Shown here in pieces: positions 16,583 through 25,881 of a stretch of 64,000 nt of DNA. This stretch comes from an uncultured Agathobacter sp. GTDB taxonomy: Bacteria; Bacillota; Clostridia; Lachnospirales; Lachnospiraceae. How positions within the stretch are numbered: position 1 is the stretch's first letter; each line of letters begins with the position of its first letter. The stretch is from contig CAKRLV010000005.1 in assembly GCA_934359755.1 (NCBI GenBank), positions 1-64,000 on the forward strand, in the 5' to 3' direction. The position numbers and the translations under genes were made by a program. The notes under the pieces are model-generated. The model did no database searches, was not told where the DNA came from, and was given only the letters and a program-made list of their open reading frames with translations.

Positions 16583-19165
16583 ATGAGAATGAGAAATGGA
16601 TTAAAAAGAGGGATAGCAATTGCGATTGCAGCAAGTATGCTTACAACTTCGGGATGTTCAAATGTCGAAAGTCTGATTCATAATATTGGACTGGATGGCA
16701 CCAATGGAAAAGGGCAGAACACACAGATTGCCGAAGAACAGCCAGGTAAGGATAATACTAAGGACAACGATACAGATAACAGCAGTAATAAGAATGTAAA
16801 TGATAAAAATACAGACGGTGGGCAGCAGCATAATCAGGGGGCAGGTAATGCACTTGGCGCCGTTTATAGTGGTAATAAAATCAAAATTAAGAGAGATGAA
16901 ATTATTAACATTGATATTGGCTATGATTATGACGATTACAATGAAGAAAGGATGAATGTTTATGATGCATTTGAAATCTATACAGATTCTACATTGACGA
17001 TTAAGGAAGATGGAATTTTTGCTGAATATAACAGCGATACCGGAAAAATAGAAATAGATCCGGGGAATTATAGTGTAGGACTTTTTAGCAAGTATGCAGG
17101 TACAAGTGAAATTGAGGCAGAAATTGCAACACTGCCCAAGTCGGTTGTTCGTGGCACGTGGACAGAAGATACTCATACATGGGGAAATCTTCCAAGATAT
17201 TATCTTGTGTCATATATAGATGTCGAGACTGGTAAGAAGCTGAGTACTCCTGAGATAACCGTAATTGAAATTGATGAAGAGATTCCAGAGGCGCCAAGGG
17301 TTACATTTTCTCAGACGGATGATGGAAGCTGCAGGATATACTGGAAACCGGTAGAGGGTGCCGAGAAATATGTAATATATGCACTTCCATATTCAAAAGA
17401 ATACGGATATGGAACAAGCAGTGATGTCATAACCATAACTGATCAGACAGAATGGGTTCAGGATGCAAAAGGCTATTATGAGAATAGTGGTGATTATGAT
17501 GAAGTATATGAAATGAACCAGCAGTTTTATGGAGGTATGATAAAAACAGAAGGATTTGATGATGCTGTGTATATAGGAGTGCTGGCTGTTAATTCATCAG
17601 GAGCTTCATCATTTAGTAACATGGCAGAAGTTGAGGAAATAAGAGCAACACTTCCATATAAATGTGCATATGGGGATGAAGCCGATTCAGAGACAGATGC
17701 CTATAATAGTGGATGTCTTGATTATGTGTCTGAACTTCCATCGACAGCACAGGTAAAGATGTGTGATAAGTCAATAGTTCCCAAAGTAATTGAGTATGAT
17801 ATTGATAACTGCGAGTATAATGAGACTGTCAACTGGCTATGTGTTAATGCGAAGATTGTGGGAACTTTGTTCACACAGAAGTTTACCATTTATAATCCGG
17901 ATAAAGCAACTTACAAGGAAGAACTTGCAAAAATTAAAGAGCGACAGGATTCATTGATAAAAAAAGGTGGAGATACATTAGGACCAGAAGTAACAATTAC
18001 TGATGGGGAACCAGACACACCAGACACACCGGATGCACCAGATACACCAAGTGAACCGAACACACCAGACACACCAAGTGAACCGGATACACCGGATACA
18101 CCGGATACACCAGAGACACCAGAGACACCAGAGACACCAGATACGCCAGATACACCGGAGGAGCCAGAAGTAGCTGAGGATCCATCACAGGCTGATACAT
18201 CGGATGTATATGGAAATAGCGAACTTAGCCGATACATCGGTTCACAGATGCTTAAGACAGTCAGCGCAATCGATGTAAGCAGTTTCCCGGAGTCTGCCGA
18301 CAGTGATGAACTATTAGATGCTTTCTATGAAGCAAAGAATCAGAATCCGTTAATACTCGGAATCAGGACACTGGAGTATGATTCAAATTCACGTATTCTT
18401 TATGTAGGATATGATTATGATCCAGAGACAACAGCACAGAAACAACAGGAAGTAAAGGCTAAGGTTGATGAGGTTATATCATCTATTATCACAGACGGAA
18501 TGTCTGACTTAGAGAAAGAAATGGCAATCAATGATTATATCTGTGACAACGCAGTATATGATGACGCAGCCTGCGAGAATGCAGAATCATATGATTTCTA
18601 CAACGTTGATAAAGAGTTCTATGATTCTTTTACAGCATATGGAATCCTGATAAATGGAGTTGGTGTTTGTGCAAGTTATGCTGCAGATTTCAAATTACTT
18701 GCAGACGCAGCAGGTCTTGAGAGCAGAATAGTAACAGGAATGCTTGAAGGTTCATCACCTCATGCATGGAACAAAGTTAAAATTGATGGACAGTGGTGCA
18801 TCGTTGATGCAACAAATAATGATAGTGATTATCTGAAAAATGGGTTACTCAATCTATCAGATGATGCAGCAATGGGTGTACTTACACAGAGTGATGAGTT
18901 TGTACTTGATGGCAATGTCAGTGATTATGCAGCAGTATCTGATGACAAAGAATATTACCACATTAATGGAAAATTCTTCTCAAAGGATGAAATAGCTTCA
19001 AAACTTGCAGACGAAATTAAAGAGAATCAGGCATCTACACTTAGAACAGATTATGATCTCAGTGAGAGTGAATTTAATTCGATAGCACGGGAAGCGGCAA
19101 AGCAGGCTGGTACAAATATAACAGGTGGATACTGGTTTGGTATGATTTATCTGGAAAAGGAATAA
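16583..19165 (+). CDS. Large transglutaminase-domain lipoprotein with Pro-Thr repeat
   Basis: This 860-residue exported protein has a signal peptide with lipobox TTSGC near residue 25, so it is lipid-anchored outside the cell. A beta-rich region follows (about 90-330, with a fibronectin-III-like section around 235-345). Then comes a Thr-Pro-Asp/Glu-rich repeat (about 476-533, DTP/ETP units) that serves as a wall-spanning spacer. The C-terminal part has a transglutaminase/protease core with triad C696 (GVCASYA), H727 (SPHAWN) and D742 (VDATNN). Family members act as cell-surface peptidases or crosslinkers. It is followed by the ECF sigma pair and has an ECF-like promoter. Confidence 0.85.
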   Translation: MRMRNGLKRGIAIAIAASMLTTSGCSNVESLIHNIGLDGTNGKGQNTQIAEEQPGKDNTKDNDTDNSSNKNVNDKNTDGGQQHNQGAGNALGAVYSGNKIKIKRDEIINIDIGYDYDDYNEERMNVYDAFEIYTDSTLTIKEDGIFAEYNSDTGKIEIDPGNYSVGLFSKYAGTSEIEAEIATLPKSVVRGTWTEDTHTWGNLPRYYLVSYIDVETGKKLSTPEITVIEIDEEIPEAPRVTFSQTDDGSCRIYWKPVEGAEKYVIYALPYSKEYGYGTSSDVITITDQTEWVQDAKGYYENSGDYDEVYEMNQQFYGGMIKTEGFDDAVYIGVLAVNSSGASSFSNMAEVEEIRATLPYKCAYGDEADSETDAYNSGCLDYVSELPSTAQVKMCDKSIVPKVIEYDIDNCEYNETVNWLCVNAKIVGTLFTQKFTIYNPDKATYKEELAKIKERQDSLIKKGGDTLGPEVTITDGEPDTPDTPDAPDTPSEPNTPDTPSEPDTPDTPDTPETPETPETPDTPDTPEEPEVAEDPSQADTSDVYGNSELSRYIGSQMLKTVSAIDVSSFPESADSDELLDAFYEAKNQNPLILGIRTLEYDSNSRILYVGYDYDPETTAQKQQEVKAKVDEVISSIITDGMSDLEKEMAINDYICDNAVYDDAACENAESYDFYNVDKEFYDSFTAYGILINGVGVCASYAADFKLLADAAGLESRIVTGMLEGSSPHAWNKVKIDGQWCIVDATNNDSDYLKNGLLNLSDDAAMGVLTQSDEFVLDGNVSDYAAVSDDKEYYHINGKFFSKDEIASKLADEIKENQASTLRTDYDLSESEFNSIAREAAKQAGTNITGGYWFGMIYLEKE

Positions 19166-19268
19166 TCACTTCTTTAATAACTTGTAATTATTACAAAAAT
19201 AGATTATCCTAAGATGTGCAGTGTTTTGAACTTGTATTTGAAATGTTACTTGCAGATTAGGAGTAGAA

Positions 19269-19784
19269 ATGTTAGTTACATGTGGAAATGTTAGTTATCA
19301 GATTGATGACATAGTACAAAAATATACAGATATGTTATATAGAGTTGCAGTGATGAAGATGAAGAATGTCCCTGACGCTGAGGAGATTGTTCAGGAGACT
19401 TTTCTTCGTCTGATCAGGCAGATAAAAACGGGAAAGACATTTGAAAGTGAAGAGCATCTGAAAGCATGGCTGCTTCGTGTCGAGGTAAATCAGGGCAACA
19501 CCATCCTTTCCTCTATATGGAATAACAGAACCCAGGGAATGGACAATATTACCGAGCAGGCATACGAAGATAATTATGATTTCGGAAGTGCATATGAATA
19601 TGTTTTAAAATTGCCAGAGAAATATAGAATTGCGATTTTGCTTCATTATTATGAAGAATTGAAGACGGAAGAGATTGCAGAGATTATGAAGACGAAACCA
19701 GCAACGGTCCGTTCATATCTGCGAAGAGGCAGGGAAAAGCTTAAAGAATTGATTGGAGCTGATGTATATGTTCAAATGGGATGA
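19269..19784 (+). CDS. ECF-family RNA polymerase sigma factor
   Basis: This 171-residue protein has region 2 (about 12-75, with DAEEIVQETFLRL) and region 4 (about 112-165, LPEKYRIAILLHYYEELKTEEIA then RSYLRRGREKLKE), the minimal ECF layout. It redirects RNA polymerase to envelope or stress genes when its anti-sigma is released. TTAGGAG precedes the start. The anti-sigma gene begins inside its 3' end. Likely targets are the two promoters at 16451 and 20373, which share sequence and spacing. Confidence 0.93.
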   Translation: MLVTCGNVSYQIDDIVQKYTDMLYRVAVMKMKNVPDAEEIVQETFLRLIRQIKTGKTFESEEHLKAWLLRVEVNQGNTILSSIWNNRTQGMDNITEQAYEDNYDFGSAYEYVLKLPEKYRIAILLHYYEELKTEEIAEIMKTKPATVRSYLRRGREKLKELIGADVYVQMG

Positions 19785-20346
19785 GTTTACACAGGAGTTT
19801 AGAGTTGAAAATGATAATATAAAGCCAAGTCAGGATTTTAAAGCACGTTTGTCAGCAGCAGTTCGTGAGGAGACATCATCGAATGCTATACAATATCGTA
19901 AGAGACATAAGGTGGTGGGAACAGTTGCTGCAGCGTGTACAGTTCTTTTGATTGGCGCAGGAGTTTATGGTATAGTTGGTAATTCTTTGAGCAAAAGCGG
20001 AGGAGACGACAATTTTAATAGTGGTGTAGAAGTTGTTGCAGGTGATAACAAAGACAATGATGTCGGTAAGAAGAAGTGGTCATATCATTTTAAAGCAGAC
20101 AGCTCCTCTGATGATGTTGATTTGAATGCAGTGGAAGCGGCGCTATCTGGCAATGCAATGGTGATGATAGATGGCAAAGTGGCAGATGATGCAGCTAAAC
20201 AGGAGCTGTCAGATGCACTTGACACACATAATATTGTTAAAGAATCTTCGAATCAGAAAGTTTCATCATATATACAGATAAATGGTGATGATACTTGGAT
20301 TATTGAAGAGTATGAAAATGGAGATTTGTATATCCATCAGAAATAA
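19768..20346 (+). CDS. Membrane anti-sigma factor
   Basis: This 192-residue protein overlaps the sigma gene by 17 bases, the usual sign of translational coupling to its partner. A cytoplasmic N-terminus (about 50 residues, MFKWDEFTQEFRVEND) precedes a single membrane helix (about 52-75, VVGTVAAACTVLLIGAGVYGIV). An acidic extracytoplasmic domain follows. ATG 19768 suits the GGAG at 19755-19758; an ATG at 19762 is possible. No zinc-binding HxxxCxxC motif is visible, so it is not a ZAS-type anti-sigma. Function is inferred from position and layout. Confidence 0.75.
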   Translation: MFKWDEFTQEFRVENDNIKPSQDFKARLSAAVREETSSNAIQYRKRHKVVGTVAAACTVLLIGAGVYGIVGNSLSKSGGDDNFNSGVEVVAGDNKDNDVGKKKWSYHFKADSSSDDVDLNAVEAALSGNAMVMIDGKVADDAAKQELSDALDTHNIVKESSNQKVSSYIQINGDDTWIIEEYENGDLYIHQK

Positions 20347-20372
20347 AACTAACAAATAATTTTAAATTAAAC

Positions 20373-20410
20373 TGCAACATTTTATCCCTTGACGCAGTGT
20401 TATTAATGTA
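20373..20410 (+). promoter_or_regulatory. Putative ECF sigma promoter, upstream of the MoxR operon
   Basis: TGCAACATTTT (20373-20383) and TAATGTA (20404-20410) have the same 31-base offset as the site at 16451. Here GTGTTATTAATGTA replaces GTATTACTAATGTA. It lies after the anti-sigma gene and before the MoxR-VWA operon. Confidence 0.5.
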
Positions 20411-20432
20411 GGTATCAAATGACAGAGCTTAC

Positions 20433-20532
20433 AGCTATAAGATATAGCCAGCAGCTATAGGACATAGCCAGTAGCTATAAGATATAGCCAGCAGCTATAA
20501 GACATAGCCAGCAGCTATAAGACATAGCTATA
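20433..20532. repeat. 20-bp tandem repeat (five units)
   Basis: The unit AGCTATAAGAYATAGCCAGC occurs five times; the last copy diverges at its end. Each unit contains a small inverted repeat (GCTATA / TATAGC). It lies in the 5' leader of the MoxR operon. Confidence 0.85.
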
Positions 20533-20565
20533 AATACAGCTACGTAATAACAGAAAGGGAATAAT

Positions 20566-21549
20566 ATGCAGACACAGATTTCAAACGAAGACTTAAACAA
20601 GTCACTTACAATTCTTAATAAAATTAACGGATACCTCGACAGCAAAGTCGTGGGACAGCAATATCTGAAATATTCACTTATGGTTTCATTAATTACTAAT
20701 GGACATATATTGTTGGAGTCGGTGCCGGGTCTGGCGAAGACCACAGCGGCAAAGGCTCTGACAGATGCCATAAGTGGTAAATTCTCAAGGGTGCAGTGCA
20801 CACCCGATCTTCTTCCAAGTGATATCATTGGAACCCAGATTTATAATATGACAACAAATACATTCGAGAATAATATCGGACCGGTAAATGCGAACTTTTT
20901 ATTGCTTGATGAGATTAACCGTTCAAGCTCGAAGACACAAAGTGCCATGCTTGAAGCCATGCAGGAGAGAAAAGTTACAATAGGTGGTGTTAATTATGAT
21001 CTGCCAAAGCCATTTGTCGTAATCGCAACCCAGAACCCTGTCGAGCAGGAGGGAACATACACACTTGCGGAGGCACAGCTTGATAGATTTCTTTTGAAAG
21101 TGAAGCTGACATATCCTGATGCAGGAGCGGAGCTTGAGATATTAAACAGAATAGAGAATGATGTATTTGCAGAGAGTCATTCAGTAGTAAATCTCGAAGA
21201 TATCCTTTTTATACAGGATTTGTGTAGGAAAGTGTACATGGATAATTCAATCAAGAGATATATTGTTGACATCGTACAGGCAACACGTATCACTGACAAA
21301 ATCCTGCGTCCGGAATTAGCACAGTATGTGGAGATGGGAGCAAGTACCAGAGCGGCAATTTCATTTATGGAAGTGGCAAAAGCGGTTGCATTATTGAACG
21401 GACGAAGCTATTGCACTCCGGATGATGTAAAGGCGATGAGATACTCTGTTCTGGGGCATAGAATTATGCTTGGATTTGCAGCAATTGCAGATGGAATAAA
21501 GGAAGAGACAATAATTGATGCAATAATAGGAGCTGTTCATACACCATGA
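20566..21549 (+). CDS. MoxR-family AAA+ ATPase
   Basis: This 327-residue AAA+ ATPase has the Walker A motif SVPGLAKTT (about 46-54) and Walker B LLLDEINRSSSKTQSAMLEAM (about 107-127). Sensor 1 is in VVIATQNPVEQEGTY, and a helical lid region ends the protein. MoxR proteins act as chaperones that help VWA-domain partners mature. It heads an operon with DUF58, two VWA proteins and a TPR protein and overlaps the DUF58 gene by 4 bases. GAAAGGGAA precedes the ATG. It is likely expressed from the ECF-type promoter at 20373. Confidence 0.93.
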   Translation: MQTQISNEDLNKSLTILNKINGYLDSKVVGQQYLKYSLMVSLITNGHILLESVPGLAKTTAAKALTDAISGKFSRVQCTPDLLPSDIIGTQIYNMTTNTFENNIGPVNANFLLLDEINRSSSKTQSAMLEAMQERKVTIGGVNYDLPKPFVVIATQNPVEQEGTYTLAEAQLDRFLLKVKLTYPDAGAELEILNRIENDVFAESHSVVNLEDILFIQDLCRKVYMDNSIKRYIVDIVQATRITDKILRPELAQYVEMGASTRAAISFMEVAKAVALLNGRSYCTPDDVKAMRYSVLGHRIMLGFAAIADGIKEETIIDAIIGAVHTP

Positions 21550-22436
21550 AATTAAACTATGTGACAAAAATTGAAGGAAATCTCAAGAATTATAAAAGAA
21601 TACACACTAAGAAAATGACAACCAGAATACTCGATGGTTCATACAAATCTATCTATAAGGGAAGAAGCATGAACTTCGAGGATATAAGAGATTATGTATC
21701 GGGTGATGATGTCAAGGACATTGACTGGAAAGCATCTGCGAGAAGCCAGAAGCTTTTAGTAAGGCAGTACACAGCCGAGAAGAAGCACAATATCATGCTT
21801 GTGCTTGATACCAACAGAAGAATGCTTGCGGATACAGATAAGCTGTTTGAAAAGCGGGAAATTGGACTGATGGGAGCAGGGACACTTGCATATCTCGTAA
21901 ATCAGAATGGAGATTATATAAGCGCGGCGTATGCTATCAATATGATAAAAGAGGGCACAGATTCTACCTCGATAAACTGTACTCCATTTAGAACAGGTCT
22001 GGTACATGTAGAGAGCATACTGCAAGGCTATTACAGAGCTGTAAATCAAAGCAATAATTCCAATCTGGATGTGGTTCTTGATTATATAGGAAAGAATATA
22101 AAGAGAAGAATGATTATTGTGGTTGTCACTGATTTAGAGGGAATTAATGAGATAAGAGAATCCACTTTGAAGCGTCTTCTGATACAGAATGATGTCCTTG
22201 CGATAAATGTAAAAAGTGCCCTGCTTGGTGGGGCGCGGATATTTGACGTAAGCAGGCAGGAATATCTTCCATCATTTTTTGCAGATGACAAGAGACTTCT
22301 CAATATGCAGACTGACAGGTACAACAGCATGCAGCAGTCGTGTGACAATAAGCTAAAAAAATATGCCATAGCGACAGCGTCCATAGAAGATATCGAGAAT
22401 CTGGACGAAAACATCATAAAGCTATTGCAGCGATAG
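21546..22436 (+). CDS. DUF58 protein, VWA-like fold
   Basis: This 296-residue cytoplasmic protein carries the DUF58 signature GRSMNFEDIRDYVSGDDVKDIDWKASAR, here at about residues 37-64. A VWA-like beta strand with a partial metal site follows (IMLVLDTNRRM). DUF58 proteins almost always accompany MoxR ATPases, and the two are thought to work together. It starts with ATGA overlapping the MoxR stop. Assignment by family and context is firm; the exact role is unknown. Confidence 0.88.
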   Translation: MKLNYVTKIEGNLKNYKRIHTKKMTTRILDGSYKSIYKGRSMNFEDIRDYVSGDDVKDIDWKASARSQKLLVRQYTAEKKHNIMLVLDTNRRMLADTDKLFEKREIGLMGAGTLAYLVNQNGDYISAAYAINMIKEGTDSTSINCTPFRTGLVHVESILQGYYRAVNQSNNSNLDVVLDYIGKNIKRRMIIVVVTDLEGINEIRESTLKRLLIQNDVLAINVKSALLGGARIFDVSRQEYLPSFFADDKRLLNMQTDRYNSMQQSCDNKLKKYAIATASIEDIENLDENIIKLLQR

Positions 22437-22492
22437 ACATGTGATTATAAATAATTAAAGTGATGAGTATGTGAGAAATTGTGTGAGGAATT

Positions 22493-22972
22493 ATGAAAGT
22501 AACAGTGAATCTGCAGGAACCATTTACATATGCATTCCTGCCAATGGTAGTGATAGGAATTCTGGTGCTGATAGGCATAAGCATACTGATGGTTCCATTA
22601 TTACGAAAGCGATTAAGAAGTAAAAAGCCTACAGGACAAAAGCAGATAGAGATAAAAAGACCGAAGGATATTATGTCGATAAAGCGAAACTTTATCATGC
22701 AGCTGACGCAGTTGGAAAATGCGCTGGCAGGCGGGCAGATATCGACAAGAGACGCATACCAGAAAATGAGTGTGTGTATAAGGGCGTTTGTGTATGAGGT
22801 GACAGGAATAGAAGTGTTAAGCTATACTTTGCAGGATATTAAGAGGTTAAATATGCCATTATTACAGACTCTGATAGAGGAGTATTATGCACCAGAGTTT
22901 GCACCAGATTCTGTAGGTGATGCTATGGCATCTATTCAAAAAACAAAAAGGGCGATAGAGAGATGGAGTTAA
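22493..22972 (+). CDS. Small membrane protein of the MoxR-VWA operon (DUF4381-like)
   Basis: This 159-residue protein has one membrane helix (about 14-37, AFLPMVVIGILVLIGISILMV), followed by a basic stretch and a helical cytoplasmic domain containing NALAGGQISTRDAYQKMS. A small membrane protein of this type with a short periplasmic head is common between DUF58 and the first VWA gene in such operons. TGAGGAA precedes the ATG. It overlaps the next gene by 10 bases. Family assignment is by position and shape only. Confidence 0.55.
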   Translation: MKVTVNLQEPFTYAFLPMVVIGILVLIGISILMVPLLRKRLRSKKPTGQKQIEIKRPKDIMSIKRNFIMQLTQLENALAGGQISTRDAYQKMSVCIRAFVYEVTGIEVLSYTLQDIKRLNMPLLQTLIEEYYAPEFAPDSVGDAMASIQKTKRAIERWS

Positions 22973-23973
22973 AATATCAGGCTATATTGTATATTGGAAT
23001 TGTTGTGATTGTGATACTTGCAGCCTTAACTTTTGTCAGAAAAAGCGGATATAAAGATGGCAAGAAGATATCAAGCATGTATGGCGTAGAACAATCCGCT
23101 TATTTTCAAAAGAAGATGCGCATTTACAAAGTGATGCGTGGAATAATGGCAGTTACATTGCTTGCCGCTATTCTGCTGTCATTTATACTTATGGCGAGAC
23201 CGTATACGATAAGCAAAGAGAAACAGGATGAATATAAAAGGGATATTATATTGTGCATGGATATTTCTTCGTCTGTTGATGAGCTGAACAAAAGTCTTGT
23301 CGGCAGACTTCAGGATACCGTAAGTCAGTTAAAGGGAGAGAGGTTCGGTATCGTGATTTTCAATACATCTGGAGTGATGATCTGTCCGCTTACGGATGAC
23401 TATGAGTATGTGCAGCAGATTCTTGATGAGATTAAGAATAGTATCGGAGCGGCATCGGATCTGGACGCGGATCTGGATTCAGAATGGATGTACAAGATGC
23501 ATTACCTGCTCGATGGCACATTGGTAGGCAATGAGGAGAGAGGTTCGTCTCTGATTGGTGATGGACTTGCAACAGCAGCATGTGATTTCCCGGATTTAGG
23601 TGAGGATAGAACAAGGATAGTTATTCTTTCCACGGATAATGACCTTGCAGGAACGCCTGTTTTTACAATGGATGCGGCTGCTGATTTGTGTGTCGACAAG
23701 AAAGTGACTGTGTATGGTATCGGAACAAATAATATGTCAGATGATAATATGGAAAGTATGAAAAGTGCGGTGAATAAGACTGGCGGCAAGTTCTATGTAC
23801 AGGAAGAGTCAGGTACGATGGACGGAATAGTAGATGATATCAGCAAGCAGGCCAGGAGCCTTGTAAAAGGGAAGGCAATAACAAAGGAAATACCTCTTGT
23901 AAAAGTACCAGTCATAATGCTTGCAATCTGCTTTGTCATGCAGCTTGCGGCATCAAAGATTTTGAAAATGTAA
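22963..23973 (+). CDS. VWA-domain membrane protein (BatA-like)
   Basis: This 336-residue protein has two N-terminal helices (about 7-25 and 62-83) and a C-terminal helix (about 312-332). Between them is a VWA domain with the MIDAS motif DISSS in IILCMDISSSVDEL and a second acidic site. Such BatA-type proteins are anchored in the membrane with the VWA domain outside. Family work links these operons to stress or envelope assembly. It overlaps the upstream gene by 10 bases and lies 17 bases before the second VWA gene. Confidence 0.87.
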   Translation: MELKYQAILYIGIVVIVILAALTFVRKSGYKDGKKISSMYGVEQSAYFQKKMRIYKVMRGIMAVTLLAAILLSFILMARPYTISKEKQDEYKRDIILCMDISSSVDELNKSLVGRLQDTVSQLKGERFGIVIFNTSGVMICPLTDDYEYVQQILDEIKNSIGAASDLDADLDSEWMYKMHYLLDGTLVGNEERGSSLIGDGLATAACDFPDLGEDRTRIVILSTDNDLAGTPVFTMDAAADLCVDKKVTVYGIGTNNMSDDNMESMKSAVNKTGGKFYVQEESGTMDGIVDDISKQARSLVKGKAITKEIPLVKVPVIMLAICFVMQLAASKILKM

Positions 23974-23990
23974 TCAGGAAGGGAACTTAT

Positions 23991-24938
23991 ATGATAATTA
24001 ATCCAATCATACCAATTTGGCTTATGGCAATAATATGTGCTGCATGTCTGCTGCTTAAGCGAAAAGGGGCGGCACCATATATCAGACAGGTAATCGCTGT
24101 TGCATTACTTTTTATTGTGAATCTAAGGATAATGGTTCCTGATGAAAATGCTACATACCAGAAGCCGGAAATAGATATGAACGTTGTCTTTGTAATAGAC
24201 AATACACTTAGTATGGTTGCGCAGGATTACAATGGAAACGCACAGAGACTTGATGGAGTAAAAGAGGATTGCGCAAAGCTTATAGATGATTTTGAGGGAG
24301 CAAGATTTTCAGTTGTCACATTTGATAATGCTGCGCACCTGCTTATGCCGTTTTCAAATGATGAGCAGTTTGTGCGCAACTCGGTAAATTCTATCGCGCC
24401 ATTGAACTCTATGTATGCAAGAGGCAGCTCACTGAATATGTGGTATGACATAACGCTTGAACAGTGCAAACAGGCTAAAGAAAATGGTGGTAAGGTAGCT
24501 GTTTTTTTCATAAGTGATGGAGAGAATACTTCGGGCGAGACAATTAAATCATTTAATGAATTATCAAAGTACATTGATGCTGGGGCTGTACTCGGATACG
24601 GTACATCCAAGGGTGGAATCATGGAGGTTGATGACTGGGAAAATGGTAAGCCGGAGACAGTAAAAGACCCAGAGGATTTTGTCACGGACGCTGTCTCGAA
24701 GATTGATGAAAGTAACCTCAAACAGATAGCAAGAGATCTGGATGTGTCCTACGTTAATATGAATACAAAAGATGGTCTGGACCAGGTAGTGAAGAATATG
24801 CTTAAGGATGCAAAAAGGACAAATACCGATAAAAAGGCAGCAGGATATAAGGACATTTACTTTGTGTTTGTGATTCCTTTTTTACTGCTTCTCATATTTG
24901 AGTATAGGTATTTGTTTATGGCAAAAACAAGGCATTAG
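23991..24938 (+). CDS. VWA-domain membrane protein (BatB-like)
   Basis: This 315-residue second VWA protein has two N-terminal helices (about 5-20 and 30-45) and a C-terminal helix (about 287-308). The MIDAS motif is DNTLS in VVFVIDNTLSMVAQD, with a threonine in the third position. It complements the previous VWA gene, as in Bacteroides aerotolerance (BatA-BatB) and related clusters. AGGAAGGGAA precedes the ATG. The pair probably forms one complex with the MoxR ATPase. Confidence 0.87.
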   Translation: MIINPIIPIWLMAIICAACLLLKRKGAAPYIRQVIAVALLFIVNLRIMVPDENATYQKPEIDMNVVFVIDNTLSMVAQDYNGNAQRLDGVKEDCAKLIDDFEGARFSVVTFDNAAHLLMPFSNDEQFVRNSVNSIAPLNSMYARGSSLNMWYDITLEQCKQAKENGGKVAVFFISDGENTSGETIKSFNELSKYIDAGAVLGYGTSKGGIMEVDDWENGKPETVKDPEDFVTDAVSKIDESNLKQIARDLDVSYVNMNTKDGLDQVVKNMLKDAKRTNTDKKAAGYKDIYFVFVIPFLLLLIFEYRYLFMAKTRH

Positions 24939-24954
24939 TGATTAAGAGGAAGAT

Positions 24955-25674
24955 ATGAAAAAGGCAATATTAATAATTACAATAGTCTTATCTATTTTAG
25001 AAGGATGTCTGGTAGTGGCATATGTCTCAAACCAGATTGACATAAAGAAATATAATAGCGGAAATTATACTAATAATATTTTTGCAGTGTTTGGATTCAT
25101 GCAGCCGTATGTCGATGACTATAATATGGGCAACAAATGTTATATGCAAAGTGATTATGAGCAGGCAATTGATTATTACAATAAGGCGTTGAGAAAGAAT
25201 CCACCGCACAGTCATTATAATGACAGCGGATACAATAAACAGTGTAGTATCAGGATTAATATTGTGCTTGCAATGATTGCGCAGATTGATATGGATGAAC
25301 TGTCAAAAGAAGATATACCATCGGCACTTCAAATCATAGATGAGGCAAAGGATATTCTGACAGAGAAGGATTGCGCAAAAAGTGACGGAGATGGTCATAG
25401 CGAGCAGGCAACGCAGTTGTACAAAGAACTGTGTGATATAGAAGACGAACTGAAACAGAAACAGCAGGAATCAGATGATTCTGACGATAATAACAAAGAC
25501 AATAAGCAGGATGATAATGATAAGAAAAATAAGCAAAGCGATGAGAGCAAGTCGAAAGTGGATGAGATTATGAACAATCAGTCGGATGGAACAGCCGAGC
25601 GCAATAAGAACTTAAACGAGGTACAGGAGTTGTTTGATGAAGAATCCACTTACTATGACGGGGAGAGCTGGTAA
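24955..25674 (+). CDS. TPR-repeat protein with acidic tail (BatC-like)
   Basis: This 239-residue protein starts with a membrane helix (about 4-24). A single clear TPR follows at about 60-95 (NKCYMQSDYEQAIDYYNKAL), then a very hydrophilic D/K/N/S-rich tail (about 165-210). Such TPR proteins complete MoxR-BatABC-type operons, where they are likely to serve as protein-protein adaptors. GAGGAAG precedes the ATG. The operon ends here. Confidence 0.75.
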   Translation: MKKAILIITIVLSILEGCLVVAYVSNQIDIKKYNSGNYTNNIFAVFGFMQPYVDDYNMGNKCYMQSDYEQAIDYYNKALRKNPPHSHYNDSGYNKQCSIRINIVLAMIAQIDMDELSKEDIPSALQIIDEAKDILTEKDCAKSDGDGHSEQATQLYKELCDIEDELKQKQQESDDSDDNNKDNKQDDNDKKNKQSDESKSKVDEIMNNQSDGTAERNKNLNEVQELFDEESTYYDGESW

Positions 25675-25798
25675 GGCGATAGATATGCAATGTCAATTGT
25701 ATTTGGAGAAGTTATCACTTATAATTTCAATTATTATAGCCGATTTTCTGGTGAAGAATTTGAATTCGTTTGCCCAAAAGTATATTGATTTTCTTATC

Positions 25799-25827
25799 TT
25801 GCATTTCATAAAACATCAATTTATAAT
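25799..25827 (+). promoter_or_regulatory. Promoter for the DUF4143 ATPase
   Basis: TTGCAT (25799-25804) and TATAAT (25822-25827) are separated by 17 bp. The start codon is at 25882. Confidence 0.55.
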
Positions 25828-25881
25828 AAAAGTGTGATAGAAAACACATAATTATGTATAAAAATGTGACTGGAGGACTTT

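Noticed and set aside
17911..18237. Minus-strand Ser/Gly/Val-repeat frame
   Set aside because: It is the reverse of the Pro-Thr repeat of the transglutaminase lipoprotein and only mirrors that repeat.
20433..20532. Possible CRISPR array
   Set aside because: Units are adjacent 20-bp tandem repeats without unique spacers, and no cas genes are near.
25634..25837. Open frame of 67 codons overlapping the end of the TPR gene
   Set aside because: No ribosome site fits its start, its composition is that of A/T-rich intergenic DNA, and a promoter for the next gene lies in its end.
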